64,000 nt of DNA from Orenia metallireducens. GTDB lineage: Bacteria; Bacillota; Halanaerobiia; Halobacteroidales; Halobacteroidaceae. The translations under genes were made by a program, and so were the position numbers. Under the pieces are notes generated by a model. The model made no database searches. It saw only the letters and a list, made by a program, of their open reading frames with translations, and had not been told where the DNA came from. The stretch covers positions 92,590-156,589 of the forward strand of contig NZ_LWDV01000009.1 in the NCBI RefSeq assembly GCF_001693735.1, written 5' to 3'. The first letter of the stretch is position 1. Every line of letters starts with the position of its first letter. Below are positions 1 through 8,446 of the stretch, one piece after another.

Positions 1-2
1 GT

Positions 3-437
3 AGGTTTACGAGAGAGGATACATATAGAGGAAGATTGGACAATCCACAGAGTCAGAACGTAATGAATTCTCCTTTAAAATATATTGACCCTAGTGGTCA
101 TATACCATTGTTACCAATAAGTTGGGCACCTGCTTGGCATCTAAATAGAAATGAATATAATAATGTAATAGATCCAGATACAGGAGAGCGTTATACTAGA
201 GATAAACTGAGGAAATTGGTAAAGATAGGTAAAGCAACAATGCCAGCTAAATTATACCATGAAATGGGACAAGGTCATAAAGGTAATGAGAAATATGTTC
301 TTGAAGATGGAACGGAAATTATAATGGATGGTAATGAATTTATAATTAATATAGCTCCAACCGTAGTTAGTACTGGAGTTCTATTGTTTAGAAAAAGTGA
401 TGTTGAATTAGAGTTAGAATTAAAAATTATAAGATGA
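3..437 (+). CDS. RHS/YD-repeat polymorphic toxin, C-terminal end (5' end outside window)
   Basis: The reading frame is open from the first bases, so the N-terminal part lies upstream of the window. The translation begins RFTREDTYRGRLDNP and runs into NSPLKYIDPSGH, the typical end of the RHS core domain, where the shell is cut and the variable toxin tip begins. The roughly 100 residues after the DPSGH motif (tail contains DPDTGERYTRDKL) are not a toxin family I recognise; they are short for a tip and end in a Glu/Leu-rich stretch. The domain call is secure from the motif. Whether the tip is an active toxin or a truncated remnant is open. Confidence 0.8.
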   Translation, partial: RFTREDTYRGRLDNPQSQNVMNSPLKYIDPSGHIPLLPISWAPAWHLNRNEYNNVIDPDTGERYTRDKLRKLVKIGKATMPAKLYHEMGQGHKGNEKYVLEDGTEIIMDGNEFIINIAPTVVSTGVLLFRKSDVELELELKIIR

Positions 438-977
438 TTTAATCAATTTGTAGAACTACATTATATCTTAAAATAATAATGAATTAATTTATTAAGGTTT
501 TTGCTCATAACATCAGATAACAAAATATTGCCTATTTCGTTCATAATGTCACTCACTCAAATTTAAGTGCCTAAGATAAGAGCTGAACTTGGGCAGTACG
601 AATATGTTATCTGACAGTGCGACAGCATATAGCATCAAGAGATGTTTTTTTTCATAGAACTGTTCTGTAATATAATTAATAAATTTTTCACATTGTAAAA
701 GCTTAAACTTAGATTCACAATTCTTATGATTGGTTTTTAAGACCTTTTAACCAGTGTTAGAGTAATAAACATAACAGTGTTATTGCCTTTGATCTGAGAA
801 ATTGTATCAAGTTCTAACTCATTTTGTTCTTTAGCTTATTGAATAAATAAAATAGGGATATACTTAAAATTAAGAGTATAAATAAAAATCTGAAAGGGGT
901 TGTAAAAGATAGTCATATTCAATAATCATTGGAGCTTTAGTGGATTATTCTCTATTAATCTTTATGGAGATAGAGAG
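438..977. other. AT-rich non-coding stretch after the RHS gene, with an inverted repeat
   Basis: No convincing gene between the RHS end and the next small ORF. A 9-bp inverted repeat (CAGATAACA at 514-522, TGTTATCTG at 605-613) brackets about 80 bases that are less AT-rich than the flanks. Nothing else stands out. Confidence 0.5.
514..613. repeat. Inverted-repeat-bounded segment
   Basis: CAGATAACA at 514-522 is the exact reverse complement of TGTTATCTG at 605-613. The enclosed sequence has mixed composition unlike the flanking poly-A/T. It could be a small structured RNA or a degenerate mobile element; only one copy is in the window. Confidence 0.3.
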
Positions 978-1226
978 GTGCTAGGTGATGGGCAGAAGCT
1001 ATACCATGATAGATATCATGTTTATGTCAATAATGATTTTGTAGGAAATAAGATACTTTTAACTGAAAATGATAGTATATCTGATGTAGAAAATTATTTA
1101 AGAGGTGTTGGTTTTGAAAATTTTAAGGCTGATTTGGAAGGAGACCATTATCTGATTCAGTCAGAGAATCAGATAGATTCAGCAGAGATGAAAAATTTCT
1201 TAGGTATTTACTTGAATATTAGATAA
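978..1226 (+). CDS. Small protein of unknown function downstream of the RHS gene (possible immunity protein)
   Basis: An 82-residue frame starts at GTG 978 with GGAGA at 966-970 upstream. I do not recognise the family. The protein is acidic, with no membrane segment or signal peptide. The frame stays open upstream to about 906 with protein-like sequence (for example FFSINLYGDREVLGDG) but no ATG/GTG/TTG start. Either the start is 978 or the 5' end has been lost. Genes just after an RHS tip often encode the cognate immunity protein; that is only positional inference here, and the 540-bp gap weakens it. Confidence 0.45.
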   Translation: MLGDGQKLYHDRYHVYVNNDFVGNKILLTENDSISDVENYLRGVGFENFKADLEGDHYLIQSENQIDSAEMKNFLGIYLNIR

Positions 1227-1232
1227 TAAATT

Positions 1233-1260
1233 ATAAAGAGCCATATTTATGGCTCTTTAT
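1233..1260. terminator. Convergent-gene terminator hairpin
   Basis: ATAAAGAGCCAT (1233-1244) pairs with ATGGCTCTTTAT (1249-1260) around a 4-nt loop, A-rich before and T-rich after. It serves both the small + gene and the - strand GGDEF/EAL gene, whose stop codon lies inside it. Confidence 0.75.
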
Positions 1261-3215
1261 AAGGCTTGTGCTCTAAATTCTATATTCTGTTTTAATAGTT
1301 CTTCAAAATCATGAGCAGGTACAGGTTTACTGAACAGATATCCTTGAGCTTCATCACATTTATAATCATTTAGAAATTTAATCTCTTCCCAATTCTCTAC
1401 GCCTTCAGCTACAGTCCTTATCGTCAACTTATTAGCCATTGCTATAATAGCTGATACAATGGCACTTCGTTTACTACTATTATGGAAGTTACTGATAAAT
1501 GAACGGTCAATCTTAATTATATCTACAGCAAATTTAGTAAGATAACTCAAAGATGAATAACCTGTTCCAAAGTCATCTAATAATATCTTAACATTCATCT
1601 GTTTAAAGTCTTCTAGAATTGAGCAAGTTAACTCTATATTCTCCATAGCCAAGCTTTCAGTAATTTCTAGCCCTAATAGCTTAGGGTCTAATCTTGTTTC
1701 TGTTAAGATGTTTTTGACAGTTTCAGTTAAGTTTGATTTATGAAATTGTTGGGCAGATAGGTTGACTGAGATCTCTATTGGTTGGTAGCCTTTATCTATC
1801 CATGCTTGAGTCTGAAAACAGGCTTCTTTCAGTACATACTCTCCTAAGAGGACGATTAAACCAGTCTCCTCAGCTAAAGGTATAAAGTTTCCAGGAGATA
1901 TTAGACCTTCTTTAGGGTGTTCCCACCTTACTAGGGCTTCTGCTTTTTTTATCTTTCCTGTCTTAATGTCTACAATTGGTTGATAGTAAACTCTAAGTTC
2001 CTTATTTTTGATGGCTCTTCTAAGGCTATGCTCTAGACATAACTTCTTATTAACTTGTAAATTCATATTATCATTGTATAGTTGGAATGAAGTTCCTGCT
2101 TCTTCTTTAGCCTTATACATTGCTGTGTCTGCATTTCTAAGTAAGGTTTCTTCATGGATGCTATCATCAGGATAAAAGGAAATTCCTATACTAGCAGTTA
2201 AAACAAATTTATTATCTTTTATAATAAAGGGCTTATCAAATACTTTGGTTAAACGATGGGTGATTTCAGGAATATCCTGTTTATGATTATGTATCTGTGG
2301 TAATATTCCAATAAAGTCATCACCACCCATTCTAGCAACCATCTCTCTATTGGTTAAGGTCTGCTGTAGTCGCTCACTTAATTTTAATAATATCAGATCT
2401 CCTGTTTGATGACCATGAATATCATTAATCAATTTAAATCTATCGATATCTAAGAAGAAGACAGCAATTTTTTCATTATTATGCTTAGCTATTTCAGCTT
2501 CAATTTGAAACTGTTTACTGAATCCTTCTCGATTTGCTAATCCAGTTAATGAATCGTGAAGTGATTGATACTTTAGGGCTGCTTCAACCTGTCTATGTTT
2601 AGTAATATCTATTCCAGTAGCTAGGATACCTTCAATTTCTTTGTTAAGGTTTACAATCTGTGAGATGCTCCAGGAGATAAGCTTTTGCTTATTATTTTTA
2701 CAAAGTATAGATAATTCTCGGTTACGAACCTTTTGTTTAGCAAAGTGAGGGTTGAATACTTCTTTAGCTTTTTTTATGAGTTTTGAATCAATAAGTGTTT
2801 CGTAGATGCTCTTATTGATTACCTCTTCAGCTTTAAAACCAGTCTCTTTTTGAGCATATTTGTTAAGGCTAATAATTCTACCTTCTGCATCTAAGATAAA
2901 GATTAAAGTACTGGCTGTATTAATTATAATTTCTTTAAACTCTGTCTCTTTGTAAAGATTGTTTTTAACACTATTTAATCTGATGTTATTCATCACTAGG
3001 AATAATATTAATAGAATTAAAATTATAATAAAAACCATTATATTTTCATAATCATTTAAAAAAGAAAGAGGAAGATTAATATAAGAATGTAGAGCAATAT
3101 TCTTCTTTTGAGCTATTTGATTATAATTTGAAATATTATACTTATATATAAAGGATATTAATAAGGTTGATAAAATTGAGGTTATAATAAAAAATCTTTT
3201 CTTAAAAGATTTCAT
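1257..3215 (-). CDS. Membrane PAS-GGDEF-EAL cyclic-di-GMP protein
   Basis: A 652-residue protein that makes and/or breaks cyclic-di-GMP. Two membrane segments (about 8-24 and 58-76) frame a short outside loop. A PAS domain (about 90-205) precedes a GGDEF domain (about 214-380) and an EAL domain (about 402-640). The GGDEF signature is GGDDF (297-301), with Asp in place of the usual second Glu, so cyclase activity is uncertain. The EAL domain keeps EAL at 426-428 and also VNLS, EITE, DDFGTGYSS, KIDR and AEGVE, so it should be an active phosphodiesterase. Start is ATG 3215 behind a purine-rich AGGAGA. It stands alone, convergent with the gene before it. Confidence 0.92.
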   Translation of the reverse strand: MKSFKKRFFIITSILSTLLISFIYKYNISNYNQIAQKKNIALHSYINLPLSFLNDYENIMVFIIILILLILFLVMNNIRLNSVKNNLYKETEFKEIIINTASTLIFILDAEGRIISLNKYAQKETGFKAEEVINKSIYETLIDSKLIKKAKEVFNPHFAKQKVRNRELSILCKNNKQKLISWSISQIVNLNKEIEGILATGIDITKHRQVEAALKYQSLHDSLTGLANREGFSKQFQIEAEIAKHNNEKIAVFFLDIDRFKLINDIHGHQTGDLILLKLSERLQQTLTNREMVARMGGDDFIGILPQIHNHKQDIPEITHRLTKVFDKPFIIKDNKFVLTASIGISFYPDDSIHEETLLRNADTAMYKAKEEAGTSFQLYNDNMNLQVNKKLCLEHSLRRAIKNKELRVYYQPIVDIKTGKIKKAEALVRWEHPKEGLISPGNFIPLAEETGLIVLLGEYVLKEACFQTQAWIDKGYQPIEISVNLSAQQFHKSNLTETVKNILTETRLDPKLLGLEITESLAMENIELTCSILEDFKQMNVKILLDDFGTGYSSLSYLTKFAVDIIKIDRSFISNFHNSSKRSAIVSAIIAMANKLTIRTVAEGVENWEEIKFLNDYKCDEAQGYLFSKPVPAHDFEELLKQNIEFRAQAL

Positions 3216-3382
3216 TATAGTCTCCTTTCTTGATATAATTAAAGGATAAAAAATTTAAAATATTATACTATATTGGTTTATTTTTCCTAAAATTAATAAG
3301 GGTTTACATGCCTCTAGAACTTAAATTTATTTTTATATTTAAATTGCTCTGACTAATTTAATTCTACATGGATAAATAGTTT

Positions 3383-3418
3383 ACCTGCAAAAATTCAAAT
3401 TAAAGAATTTGTGCAGGT
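3383..3418. other. Orphan hairpin
   Basis: ACCTGCAAAAATTC (3383-3396) pairs with GAATTTGTGCAGGT (3405-3418) with one mismatch and an 8-nt loop. It is not placed at the end of any gene, so it may be a leftover terminator or a structured RNA element. Confidence 0.4.
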
Positions 3419-3757
3419 TTAAAATTTTCTATAATAACTTACTTAAAGTAAAGGCTTGATGTAAAGGGAGTAACTATCTAAATCTAAGCCTAAGTTTGAG
3501 AGAATAATTAGTTTGAAACATTTTATTGTTACTGGTGTATAATGGAGTGAAGATATTGATATACTATAATTATACATCGATTATAAAAATTACCTTTTTA
3601 AAATTTTAATGGAAAACTTTATAACTAAGCAAATAATAATTCTATTTTATTACTGCTTAATTATTTCATATATCTTAAAGTTATCAGTTTCAACCTTAGT
3701 ATGAGATATTAAATATAATTGATTTATAGGTGGAGGAAAACCAAAAATTATCTAGTG

Positions 3758-3787
3758 TTGACAACATATGGAATATTGTGATAATAT
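3758..3787 (+). promoter_or_regulatory. Sigma-A type promoter for the lytic transglycosylase gene
   Basis: TTGACA at 3758-3763 and TAATAT at 3782-3787 are 18 bp apart. The transcript would have a leader of about 150 nt before the GTG at 3942. Confidence 0.6.
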
Positions 3788-3941
3788 GAAATCTGCTGGT
3801 ATACATTTTTTACATATAAAAGATTATATGGAGTGTTATTTTTTTACTTGTATAAGTATTTAGTAGTGGTTAGTAGGTTAGGATTGATTGGTGAATTTAA
3901 ATATAAGATAAATCAGTTTATAAGTACAGGAGGTATTAGAA

Positions 3942-4595
3942 GTGAAGGTTAGGTTGAGTATATTGTTGGTGTTGATCATGGTTTTTAGTTTTAATGTCAA
4001 CCTTTATGCTTATAATTATCAAGCTTTAGAGAACTATATTAGTTATCGAATTAAGTATATTCATAATGTAGCTCATAATGCAGATATCACTTTATCTAAA
4101 GTTAGGGTCAGAGAGTATGCTAAAGAGATTATCTATTGGGCAGATTATTATTCGAAGGATTTTCAAGTGAATATTGACCCATTATTGGTAACAGCAGTTT
4201 TAGAGACAGAGACTAATTTTGTTTCCAGAGATGACTATGATTTAGGAGCTAGTATTGGGATTGCTAGTATGAGAATCGATACAGCTAAATGGATTGCTAG
4301 AAGGATTAATGTTAACTATAACAAATGGAAAATCTTAAATCCAACAGATATGGGAATTAGATTTGCTGTCTATTATTTAGGAGTGGCTTACAAGAAGTAT
4401 AATGGTGATATTGATAAGATTATCGTCTCTTATAATCAGGGATTTGCTAAAGCTAGTTCTAAAAATTTAGATGAGTTATATAATAATTATCTATTTAAAG
4501 TATTAGGTAGGTATAATTATTATCAGCAGAGGATTAGATCCTATGATGATACAATAGATAATTACTTTGCATATAAGCTAGCGAAGTTAGATTAA
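3942..4595 (+). CDS. Secreted lytic transglycosylase-like (SLT fold) protein
   Basis: A 217-residue exported cell-wall enzyme that probably cleaves the MurNAc-GlcNAc bond of peptidoglycan. GTG start follows AGGAGGT by a normal spacing. The signal peptide covers about residues 1-23 and ends near LYA. The catalytic region reads LLVTAVLETETNF (about 81-93), matching the ESxF-type motif with Glu90 as likely acid; GASIGIASMR stands where family members have GAxGLMQ, and SYNQG near 163-167 replaces AYNAG. The motifs are degenerate but in the right order and spacing. It is a single-gene unit between a promoter and a hairpin terminator. Confidence 0.8.
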   Translation: MKVRLSILLVLIMVFSFNVNLYAYNYQALENYISYRIKYIHNVAHNADITLSKVRVREYAKEIIYWADYYSKDFQVNIDPLLVTAVLETETNFVSRDDYDLGASIGIASMRIDTAKWIARRINVNYNKWKILNPTDMGIRFAVYYLGVAYKKYNGDIDKIIVSYNQGFAKASSKNLDELYNNYLFKVLGRYNYYQQRIRSYDDTIDNYFAYKLAKLD

Positions 4596-4611
4596 TTTTG
4601 ATTACATATTA

Positions 4612-4641
4612 AGAAGTAGTAGGGAATTCCCTACTACTTCT
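4612..4641. terminator. Bidirectional terminator hairpin
   Basis: AGAAGTAGTAGGG (4612-4624) pairs perfectly with CCCTACTACTTCT (4629-4641) around AATT. It separates the converging transglycosylase and AbrB-like genes. The T-run is short. Confidence 0.65.
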
Positions 4642-4658
4642 GTACTTAGGTCATAGAA

Positions 4659-4913
4659 TTAAGCACTTTTATCATCATTAGATATTTCACTTAGGCAATC
4701 GGTGCAGATAATCTTTCCTTTGAAGTCTATAGTATCTCCAGCATTGCCACAAAAAGTACAAGCTGGTTCATACTTTCTAAATATAATCTTATTACTATCC
4801 ACGTAAATTTCCAAAGGATCTTTAATATCGATTCCTAAAGTTCTTCTTAATTCAATTGGAATAACAATTCTACCTAAATCATCGATTTTTCTTACAATAC
4901 CTGTTGATTTCAT
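4659..4913 (-). CDS. abrB: AbrB/SpoVT-type transition-state regulator with a Cys4 C-terminal motif
   Basis: An 84-residue DNA-binding protein. Residues 1-50 (MKSTGIVRKIDDLGRIVIPI...ELRRTLGI) match the swapped-hairpin AbrB DNA-binding domain closely. The C-terminal part differs from Bacillus AbrB: it carries two CxxC pairs (CTFCG near 52-56 and CTDC near 70-73), which looks like a small zinc ribbon that could drive multimerisation. Start is ATG 4913 behind a purine-rich GGAGA. AbrB homologues repress post-exponential and sporulation genes; here this is inferred from the family. Alone on its strand, convergent with the transglycosylase gene. Confidence 0.88.
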   Translation of the reverse strand: MKSTGIVRKIDDLGRIVIPIELRRTLGIDIKDPLEIYVDSNKIIFRKYEPACTFCGNAGDTIDFKGKIICTDCLSEISNDDKSA

Positions 4914-5178
4914 TACTAAAATCTCTCCTTTTTTTTATTTTTTAATTTTAATAGTTAATAGATAGCTAAAAACTATAGCTAAAGTTCTTATAATCTCCTT
5001 GAAGAAGATATTAGGATAAAAGATTTAATTAATAGAATAATTCTTATTTATACGACAATTAATAATTATAACATAAGTGATATTGGTTATCAATGATATT
5101 TATAAAAATTCATAAAGATTATAATATTGTTGCTAAAATGTAGATATAAGCAAATTTGTTTTTTCCAAATTTAATTTA

Positions 5179-5227
5179 TTGACAAAAGAGTTATCTAAAA
5201 GTATAATGATAATAAGAATTGTTATTA
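5179..5227 (+). promoter_or_regulatory. Consensus promoter with a Fur/PerR-like palindromic operator
   Basis: TTGACA at 5179-5184 and TATAAT at 5202-5207 are exactly 17 bp apart. The palindrome TAATAAGAATTGTTATTA (5210-5227) lies on the start point. Its A/T-rich form resembles Fur or PerR boxes. No intact gene follows; the next coding remnant is an AhpF fragment at 5455. Confidence 0.65.
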
Positions 5228-5317
5228 AGAAATTTTGCCATAAATCACCTCCTAAAATCGATGATGTTTACAGAATTAGAGGACAACAGTATTGTTATTA
5301 ACAATACTGTTGTTTTT
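5214..5317 (+). ncRNA. Candidate short regulated transcript (no ORF)
   Basis: The consensus promoter at 5179-5207 and the strong terminator at 5283-5317 would give an RNA of about 100 nt with no open reading frame of note on the + strand. It may be an iron- or peroxide-responsive small RNA, or only the leader of a lost gene. Promoter and terminator are seen; the RNA is inferred. Confidence 0.3.
5283..5317 (+). terminator. Intrinsic terminator
   Basis: A perfect 15-bp inverted repeat (5283-5297 with 5299-5313) around one base, followed by TTTTT. Confidence 0.75.
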
Positions 5318-5454
5318 ATGTAATTTTGGAGTAATTAATTACAAAAATCTCTGCTGATAAATAAAATATAGAAGAATAGAGAAAATAGTAGTATATTAGA
5401 GTAATTATTCATAGAATAAATTTTGTAGTGGATTATTAGGAGATAGATAAATAG

Positions 5455-5718
5455 ATGAGAGGTAAATCAGATTTAAATCGGGCTAATCAGGCACATAAGG
5501 AGAATAAAGCTGTTCCTCTTATTGGTGATAAGCTAGAGTTAAATTGCTATAATGAGATAGCAATTGATTGTGAATGTAAAACCAGTGTAGAAGGCGTCTT
5601 TGCAGCTGGAGATGTAACTTCTGTTCCTTTTAAGCAGATTATTATAGCAACAGGTGAAGGCTCTAAGGCTGCATTAGTAGCTTATAATTATATTTTAAAA
5701 TTAACAGATGAAAGCTGA
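5455..5718 (+). pseudogene. ahpF: Remnant of alkyl hydroperoxide reductase subunit F / thioredoxin-reductase-type flavoprotein
   Basis: Only the last quarter of the protein remains (87 codons). The segment [20 protein letters not shown] and the following [14 protein letters not shown] match the C-terminal FAD-binding end of AhpF-like NADH:peroxiredoxin reductases. The N-terminal FAD and NADH domains and the CxxC pair are absent, and the first 25 codons do not fit the family. It has no good ribosome-binding site. The fragment lies downstream of a Fur/PerR-like promoter, which may once have driven an ahpCF unit; that link is inference. Confidence 0.75.
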
Positions 5719-5848
5719 TAAAATATATAACAATAGTAAAATTTTTTATAATTATTATCCTCATCCTCAAAGATTTAAGGATGATTTTTATTATTGAGTA
5801 AATTATTAAAGTAGAGGTTTTTAATATCGATTAATAGGTATATTCAGC

Positions 5849-5927
5849 CAGTAACGAGTGATGAGTAACAGGTGACAAGTTAAGTCCTTTACTGGTTACT
5901 CGTCACTTGTCACTAAAGTGTCGCAAT
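5849..5927. repeat. Inverted-repeat intergenic element joined to a MITE half-end
   Basis: Arms near 5851-5880 (ACGAGTGATGAGTAAC) and 5891-5914 (GTTACTCGTCACTTGT) are inverted copies. Directly after them AAAGTGTCGCAAT (5915-5927) matches the terminal repeat of the two MITE-like copies at 52879 and 58378. Confidence 0.5.
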
Positions 5928-6080
5928 ATCACATTCTATTGTATTAATCTTATACTAGCATAAATTCTAATAATATTAATTATTTATAATCTTATTTAAA
6001 GGTGATTTTATCTTTTTAGATAATTATGTAATAAATAATTCTAATAGATTAATAATAATTCTAGAAAAGGGGGTGAGTAG

Positions 6081-7394
6081 ATGAGAAAAAGGATGACTAT
6101 TTTATCTTCTATACTAGTATTTTTAGTAATTTTACCAATATTGGTAGTAATGAAAGCAGATGCTAGACCTTCAGACTTAGTATATCAGATACCTATTCAG
6201 GGCACTGTAAATCCTGGAATGTTAAAGCTTGTTCAAAAAGGAATAAGAGAAGCAGAAGAGGTAGGAGCAGATGCTATTATCTTTAAAGTTGATACCTATG
6301 GTGGTCTAGTGGACTCAGGAATTAAGATTAAAGATGCAATCTTTGCTACAAAGATTCCCACAGTCACATATGTAGCAAATAGGGCTTGGTCTGCAGGTGC
6401 TTTAATTGCACTCTCAGGTGAAAAGCTAGTGATGCTTTCTGGTAGTAGTATGGGGGCTGCTGAGACAAGACCAAATGAAGAGAAGTATATTTCAGCCTTA
6501 CGTAAAGAGTTCAAGGCAATAGCAGAGAGAAGAGGGAAGAATCCTGATTTAGCTGCAGCAATGGTAGATGATGATATAGAGGTAAAAGGTATTATAGCCA
6601 AGGATAAGCTATTAACTCTAACTGCTAGTGAAGCTTTAGAGAATAAGATGGCTGATTTAGTAGTCGATGATTTTAAAGGATTATTAAAAGAACTTAATCT
6701 ATCAGAGGCGAAGGTAATAGAGGTTGAGGCTACTACTGCTGAGAAATTGGCAAGAGTAGTTACTAACCCTAATATCAGCATCTTATTATTAACTATAGGA
6801 TTTATGGCTTTAGTCTTTGAAGCTTTAGCACCTGGTTTTGGAGTAGGTGGTACAGTAGGTCTGGTAAGTTTGGGACTATTCTTTAGTGGGTATATTATCA
6901 ATGGTGTAGCAGATTGGGGATTGGTGATACTATTCTTAATAGGTATAGTTTTGATGGCATTAGAGATATTTGTAGTACCTGGATTTGGAGTAACAGGTAT
7001 TGGTGGATTGGTCGCTATCTTTGCTAGTCTTTATTTCTTATTCCCAACACCAGATATTGCTTTAATGGTCTTAGCTACTGTATTTATTCTATCTGTTATC
7101 GGAACAGTAATTCTTGTGAGGATCTTTGGAGCAAGTAAGTTATGGCACAAAATCTCCTTAGAAGAGATCCAGACTAAAGATTTAGGTTATATAGCTGCTC
7201 CAAAGGGAATTGCTTTATTGGGGCAAGTTGGATATGCCCTAACACCTTTAAGACCAGCAGGAATTATAGAGGTTGATAGGAATAGATTAGATGTAGTTAG
7301 TGAAGGTGGATTTATTGCTAAAGGTGAGCAAGTAGAGATAATTAAGGTTGAAGGAAGTAGAATAGTTGTTAAAGCAGTAAAAGATGAGGACTAA
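6081..7394 (+). CDS. NfeD-family membrane serine protease (long form)
   Basis: A 437-residue membrane protein pairing with flotillin. Residues 1-28 form a signal peptide. A ClpP-like domain (about 33-215) follows, with Ser104 in AWSAGA as nucleophile and Lys145 in EFKAIA, 41 residues on, matching the Ser-Lys dyad spacing of NfeD homologues. Several membrane helices lie at about 229-345, then a C-terminal OB-fold NfeD domain (about 368-437). ATG start follows AAAGGGGGTGA. It is followed 29-38 bases later by floA; this nfeD-floA order is conserved in Firmicutes and suggests a joint role in membrane microdomains. Equivalent of B. subtilis YqeZ. Confidence 0.92.
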   Translation: MRKRMTILSSILVFLVILPILVVMKADARPSDLVYQIPIQGTVNPGMLKLVQKGIREAEEVGADAIIFKVDTYGGLVDSGIKIKDAIFATKIPTVTYVANRAWSAGALIALSGEKLVMLSGSSMGAAETRPNEEKYISALRKEFKAIAERRGKNPDLAAAMVDDDIEVKGIIAKDKLLTLTASEALENKMADLVVDDFKGLLKELNLSEAKVIEVEATTAEKLARVVTNPNISILLLTIGFMALVFEALAPGFGVGGTVGLVSLGLFFSGYIINGVADWGLVILFLIGIVLMALEIFVVPGFGVTGIGGLVAIFASLYFLFPTPDIALMVLATVFILSVIGTVILVRIFGASKLWHKISLEEIQTKDLGYIAAPKGIALLGQVGYALTPLRPAGIIEVDRNRLDVVSEGGFIAKGEQVEIIKVEGSRIVVKAVKDED

Positions 7395-7432
7395 AGAGTA
7401 GTTAGTATTAAAAATGATAAGGAGTGATAGAG

Positions 7433-8434
7433 TTGACTGGAGGTTTAGCGATTTTTATTATTGTATTTGGTGCTTTATTTCTTTCTCTGTTCTTTTATTT
7501 TATTCCAGTAGGACTATGGATTTCTGCTATTGCAGCAGGTGTTAAAATTAGTCTATTAAATCTTGTTGGAATGAGATTACGTCGAGTTATACCAACCCAT
7601 ATCATTAGTCCGATGATTAAATCCCATAAGGCTGGTTTAGATGTAACTACTGAACAGCTGGAGACTCATTACTTAGCTGGAGGTAATGTTGACAGGGTAG
7701 TAGATGCTTTAATTGCTGCCCAGAGAGCTGAGATTGATTTAAGTTTTAAACAAGCCACAGCTATTGATTTAGCTGGTAGGGATGTACTAGAAGCAGTACA
7801 GATGAGTGTTAACCCTAAGGTAATTCAAACACCAGTGGTAACTGCAGTAGCTATGGATGGGATTCAGGTGATGGCGACTGCAAGAGTTACAGTTAGAGCT
7901 GATATTGATCGCTTAGTTGGTGGAGCAGGAGAAGAGACTGTATTAGCAAGGGTTGGAGAGGGTATTGTAACTACTGTTGGTTCTGCTGAAGCCCATACTA
8001 AGGTTTTAGAGAATCCAGATTCTATTTCTAAGACTGTATTAGGAAAAGGTCTAGATTCTGGTACAGCATTTCAAATATTATCAATTGATATTGCCGATGT
8101 TGATGTAGGAAAGAATATTGGTGCTCAATTGCAGACTGATCAGGCAGAAGCAGATAAAGAGATTGCCCAAGCCAAGGCCGAAGAGAGAAGAGCTATGGCA
8201 GTAGCCCAAGAGCAAGAGATGAAAGCTAGAGTCCAAGAGATGAGGGCTAAGGTAGTAGAGGCAGAAGCGGAAGTACCTAAAGCTATGGCAGAAGCTCTGC
8301 GTTCTGGTAAGATAGGAGTAATGGATTATATGAATTTACAGAATCTTAAAGCCGATACTCAGATGAGAGAGAATATCTCTAGCTTAGGTTCTGGGAATAC
8401 ACCTGAAAAGTCTCCGAAAAAAGATAAAGAGTAG
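7433..8434 (+). CDS. floA: Flotillin-like protein FloA
   Basis: A scaffold protein of membrane microdomains, close to B. subtilis FloA (YqfA): [20 protein letters not shown], the SPFH core, and the Ala/Glu-rich C-terminal coil around 230-290. One N-terminal membrane hairpin is at about 3-28. I prefer the TTG start at 7433: the in-frame GTG at 7424 overlaps the ribosome-binding site AAGGAG (7419-7424), while TTG 7433 sits 8 bases after it. This gives 333 residues. It is the second gene of an nfeD-floA-unknown operon, with 12 bases to the next gene. Confidence 0.93.
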   Translation: MTGGLAIFIIVFGALFLSLFFYFIPVGLWISAIAAGVKISLLNLVGMRLRRVIPTHIISPMIKSHKAGLDVTTEQLETHYLAGGNVDRVVDALIAAQRAEIDLSFKQATAIDLAGRDVLEAVQMSVNPKVIQTPVVTAVAMDGIQVMATARVTVRADIDRLVGGAGEETVLARVGEGIVTTVGSAEAHTKVLENPDSISKTVLGKGLDSGTAFQILSIDIADVDVGKNIGAQLQTDQAEADKEIAQAKAEERRAMAVAQEQEMKARVQEMRAKVVEAEAEVPKAMAEALRSGKIGVMDYMNLQNLKADTQMRENISSLGSGNTPEKSPKKDKE

Positions 8435-8446
8435 GGGCTGATTTAA

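Larger units (their letters stand above)
3216..3941. other. Long non-coding gap with an orphan hairpin and a promoter
   Basis: About 725 bases without a gene. It holds a 14-bp stem at 3383-3418 and a good promoter at 3758-3787. The rest is plain AT-rich DNA where I see nothing. Confidence 0.5.

Noticed and set aside
6296..6901. A 201-codon open frame antisense to nfeD
   Set aside because: It mirrors the strongly supported nfeD frame, has low-complexity Ser/Thr/Ile sequence and no ribosome-binding site.
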